Shown here piece by piece: positions 5,397-6,619 of a stretch of 6,619 bases of DNA. The notes under the pieces are model-generated. The model was not told the DNA's origin and did not search any database. It saw only the letters and a program-made list of their open reading frames with translations. A program made the translations under genes and the position numbers. This stretch comes from Actinobacteria bacterium UBA4719. GTDB lineage: Bacteria > Actinomycetota > Actinomycetes > Actinomycetales > Dermatophilaceae. The stretch is from NCBI GenBank assembly GCA_002404345.1, contig DHJN01000224.1, positions 38,060-44,678 of the forward strand, read 5' to 3'. The number at the start of each line of letters is the position of its first letter. The stretch's first letter is position 1.

Positions 5397-5921
5397 GTGC
5401 CCGACCAGCACCCCACCGCAGGCACAGACGGCACAGACGGCACAGATGGCACAAACGCCGCAGCCCGCGAACCCGTCGACCCCGACATCGACCTGCGCCA
5501 GGCCAGACCGGGCCGTCACGGACGCGACGACGCCACGATCCTGGCTGCCATCGCCGCCGGTGGCGCGACCGGCGCCGCGGCGCGGTACCTGACCGGACAG
5601 GCATGGCCGACGCCTGCGGGGGGCTTTCCGGCCAGCACCTTGGTGATCAACCTTCTCGGCTGCGCCCTGATCGGTGTCCTGATGGTCCTGATCACCGAGG
5701 TGTGGAGCAACCAGCGTCTCCTGCGCCCCTTCCTGGGGACCGGCGTCCTAGGTGGGTTCACCACCTTCTCCACGTACACGGTCGACATCCAACGGCTGGT
5801 TGCCGGTGCACACGTAGACACCGCACTGCTCTACCTCACCCTCACCCCCATCGGCGCGCTCCTGGCCGTGTGGGCGACGGCAACCGCAACACGACGCCTG
5901 GTCAACTGGAGGATCCAATGA
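5397..5921 (+). CDS. crcB: Fluoride channel subunit CrcB/FluC, first copy
   Basis: This 174-aa membrane protein exports fluoride from the cytoplasm. The GTG at 5397 is the start because GGAGGU (5385-5390) lies 6 nt upstream; a more upstream GTG at 5322 lies inside the riboswitch. The Fluc core begins near residue 47. It has [11 protein letters not shown] (55-65, with conserved Arg63), TLVINLLGC (81-89, with conserved Asn85), and the TM3-break motif GGFTTFSTY (119-127). Four hydrophobic segments are visible. Typical CrcB proteins are about 125-130 aa. The extra 46 N-terminal residues, including [11 protein letters not shown], are hydrophilic and unusual. In the Phe-box the second Phe is Tyr (F124, Y127). 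It is the first gene of crcB-DUF190-crcB; two FluC genes in one operon usually make a heterodimeric, dual-topology channel. Confidence 0.93.
   Translation: MPDQHPTAGTDGTDGTDGTNAAAREPVDPDIDLRQARPGRHGRDDATILAAIAAGGATGAAARYLTGQAWPTPAGGFPASTLVINLLGCALIGVLMVLITEVWSNQRLLRPFLGTGVLGGFTTFSTYTVDIQRLVAGAHVDTALLYLTLTPIGALLAVWATATATRRLVNWRIQ
5421..5456 (+). repeat. 9-bp tandem repeat in the 5' end of crcB1
   Basis: The unit GGCACAGAC occurs at 5421 and 5430, then as GGCACAGAT (5439) and GGCACAAAC (5448), giving four units in all. It encodes [12 protein letters not shown]. As the unit is three codons long, copy-number changes keep the frame and only alter the length of the hydrophilic N-terminal extension of CrcB1. 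Confidence 0.85.
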
Positions 5922-6307
5922 GACTCACCGGCACCGCACAACGGCTCACGATCATCGTCGGGGACTCCGGCCACTGGCACCACAAGCCGCTGTTCACCGA
6001 GATCGTCCACCGCGCCCACGAAGCCGGCCTGGCGGGCGCAACAGTCCTGCACGGCGTCGAAGGATTCGGCGCCACCAGCCGGATCCACACCTCACGGATC
6101 CTCAGCCTGTCCGAGGACCTACCCGTGGTCATCGTCATCGTCGACAGCCACGACCGCATCGGCGCCTTCCTGCCCCAGCTCGAAGAGCTCGTGACCGAGG
6201 GGCTGGTCATCCTCGACGACTGCGAGGTGATCCGGTACGTCGGCAAGAACCCAGACGGGGTCGGTGGCGGCCACGCCCCCCTCGACACCCCGGGACACGA
6301 CCGGTGA
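5918..6307 (+). CDS. DUF190 family protein
   Basis: This 129-aa protein has a good GGAGGA (5908-5913) before the ATG at 5918. The ATG overlaps the crcB1 stop (ATGA). The sequence fits DUF190: [42 protein letters not shown] in the first half, [21 protein letters not shown] in the middle, and [17 protein letters not shown] near residues 91-107. This pattern suggests a small ferredoxin-like, PII-like soluble fold. A His cluster (H19, H21, H22) and a second run of Gly/His in the tail are visible. Its biochemical role is not known to me. DUF190 genes often sit with crcB, so a regulatory or accessory role in fluoride export is likely, but this is inferred from context. Confidence 0.9.
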   Translation: MRLTGTAQRLTIIVGDSGHWHHKPLFTEIVHRAHEAGLAGATVLHGVEGFGATSRIHTSRILSLSEDLPVVIVIVDSHDRIGAFLPQLEELVTEGLVILDDCEVIRYVGKNPDGVGGGHAPLDTPGHDR

Positions 6308-6619
6308 GCCTGTTACTGGTCATCGCAGGCGCAGCCGTCGGGGCCCCGCTGCGGTACCTGAGCGACCGGGCCATTCAGTCCCACCACGACACCGTCTTCC
6401 CCTGGGGCACATTCACGGTCAACGTGCTCGGATCGCTGATCCTGGGCGTCGTCACCGGGGCCGTTACAGCCGGCAACGCCTCCCCTCAGGTCCAGCTGGC
6501 CCTGGGCACCGGGTTCTGCGGCGCGCTGACCACCTACTCCACGTTCTCCTACGAGACCCTGCGCCTGCTCGAGGACGACGCCCGGCTCTTCGCCGCCGCC
6601 AACGTCGTGGCCAGCATCG
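6304..6619 (+). CDS. crcB: Fluoride channel subunit CrcB/FluC, second copy (partial)
   Basis: A GTG at 6304 overlaps the DUF190 stop (GTGA). The frame stays open to the window end, giving 105 residues with no stop, so the C-terminus is missing. The Fluc pattern is clear: [14 protein letters not shown] (6-19, Arg17), FTVNVLGS (37-44, Asn40), and [17 protein letters not shown] (68-84). The Phe-box here reads Tyr78 and Phe81, the mirror image of CrcB1 (Phe, Tyr). It has no N-terminal extension. With CrcB1 it probably forms a heterodimeric channel. It is the third gene of the riboswitch-led operon and likely depends on translational coupling, as no clear separate Shine-Dalgarno is visible. Confidence 0.93.
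   Translation, partial: MSLLLVIAGAAVGAPLRYLSDRAIQSHHDTVFPWGTFTVNVLGSLILGVVTGAVTAGNASPQVQLALGTGFCGALTTYSTFSYETLRLLEDDARLFAAANVVASI

Noticed and set aside
5421..5456. CRISPR-like array
   Set aside because: The repeats are 9 bp and contiguous, with no spacers, and lie in a coding region; no other CRISPR-like spacing occurs in the window.
5117..5917. Long frame upstream of the DUF190 ATG
   Set aside because: It overlaps the riboswitch and crcB1 in another frame; DUF190 homology starts at the ATG at 5918, which has its own GGAGGA.
1..6619. Insertion sequence, tRNA or phage element
   Set aside because: No transposase or integrase motif, tRNA fold or paired terminal repeats with target duplications were seen; the inverted repeats at 469-508 and 1671-1707 do not flank a mobile gene.

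Overview
The window comes from a high-GC bacterium, most likely an actinomycete (Actinomycetota). GC-rich codon use, GTG starts, ATGA/GTGA stop-start overlaps and a Gram-positive-type CgoX/HemY all fit this. Nothing pins down the genus.

Layout, left to right. (1) Positions 1-23 hold an 8-bp tandem repeat cut by the window edge. A 116-aa protein of unknown function (50-400, minus) follows. (2) The gap at 401-575 carries a striking near-continuous palindrome (469-508) built from two copies of a 12-bp self-complementary unit. (3) A divergent regulatory pair follows: an NAD(P)-binding epimerase/SDR-type gene (576-1520, minus), preceded and overlapped by a 38-aa membrane-like ORF (1517-1633, minus), and a TetR-family regulator (1753-2427, plus). 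Between them lies a 37-bp double operator (1671-1707), so the TetR protein probably represses both directions. (4) A 17-bp perfect tandem duplication spans the tetR stop codon, just before a convergent haem operon on the minus strand. (5) That operon is a CgoX/HemY-type (copro)porphyrinogen oxidase (3628-5082) followed, with a 1-nt overlap, by a radical SAM/SPASM protein of the AhbD/NirJ-like TIGR04053 type (2471-3628). The coupling suggests a role in porphyrin/haem synthesis, possibly oxygen-independent coproheme decarboxylation in place of ChdC/HemQ. (6) After a divergent gap (5083-5396) comes a plus-strand fluoride-resistance operon: a fluoride riboswitch (about 5280-5340), crcB1/fluC with an unusual N-terminal TDG-repeat extension (5397-5921), a DUF190 gene (5918-6307) and crcB2/fluC (6304 to beyond the window end), each overlapping the next by 4 nt.

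How the parts work together: the crcB genes are expected to form a fluoride channel that expels cytoplasmic fluoride. The riboswitch appears to control translation of crcB1. The strand that closes the riboswitch pseudoknot can instead pair with the crcB1 Shine-Dalgarno region, so fluoride binding should free the ribosome site. The haem operon and the fluoride operon are divergent but show no evident functional link. The TetR/epimerase locus looks like a self-contained stress- or ligand-responsive module.

The strongest points for a second look are the CgoX plus radical-SAM haem pairing, the readable fluoride switch, and the two unusual palindromic arrays, one of which has no assigned regulator in the window.
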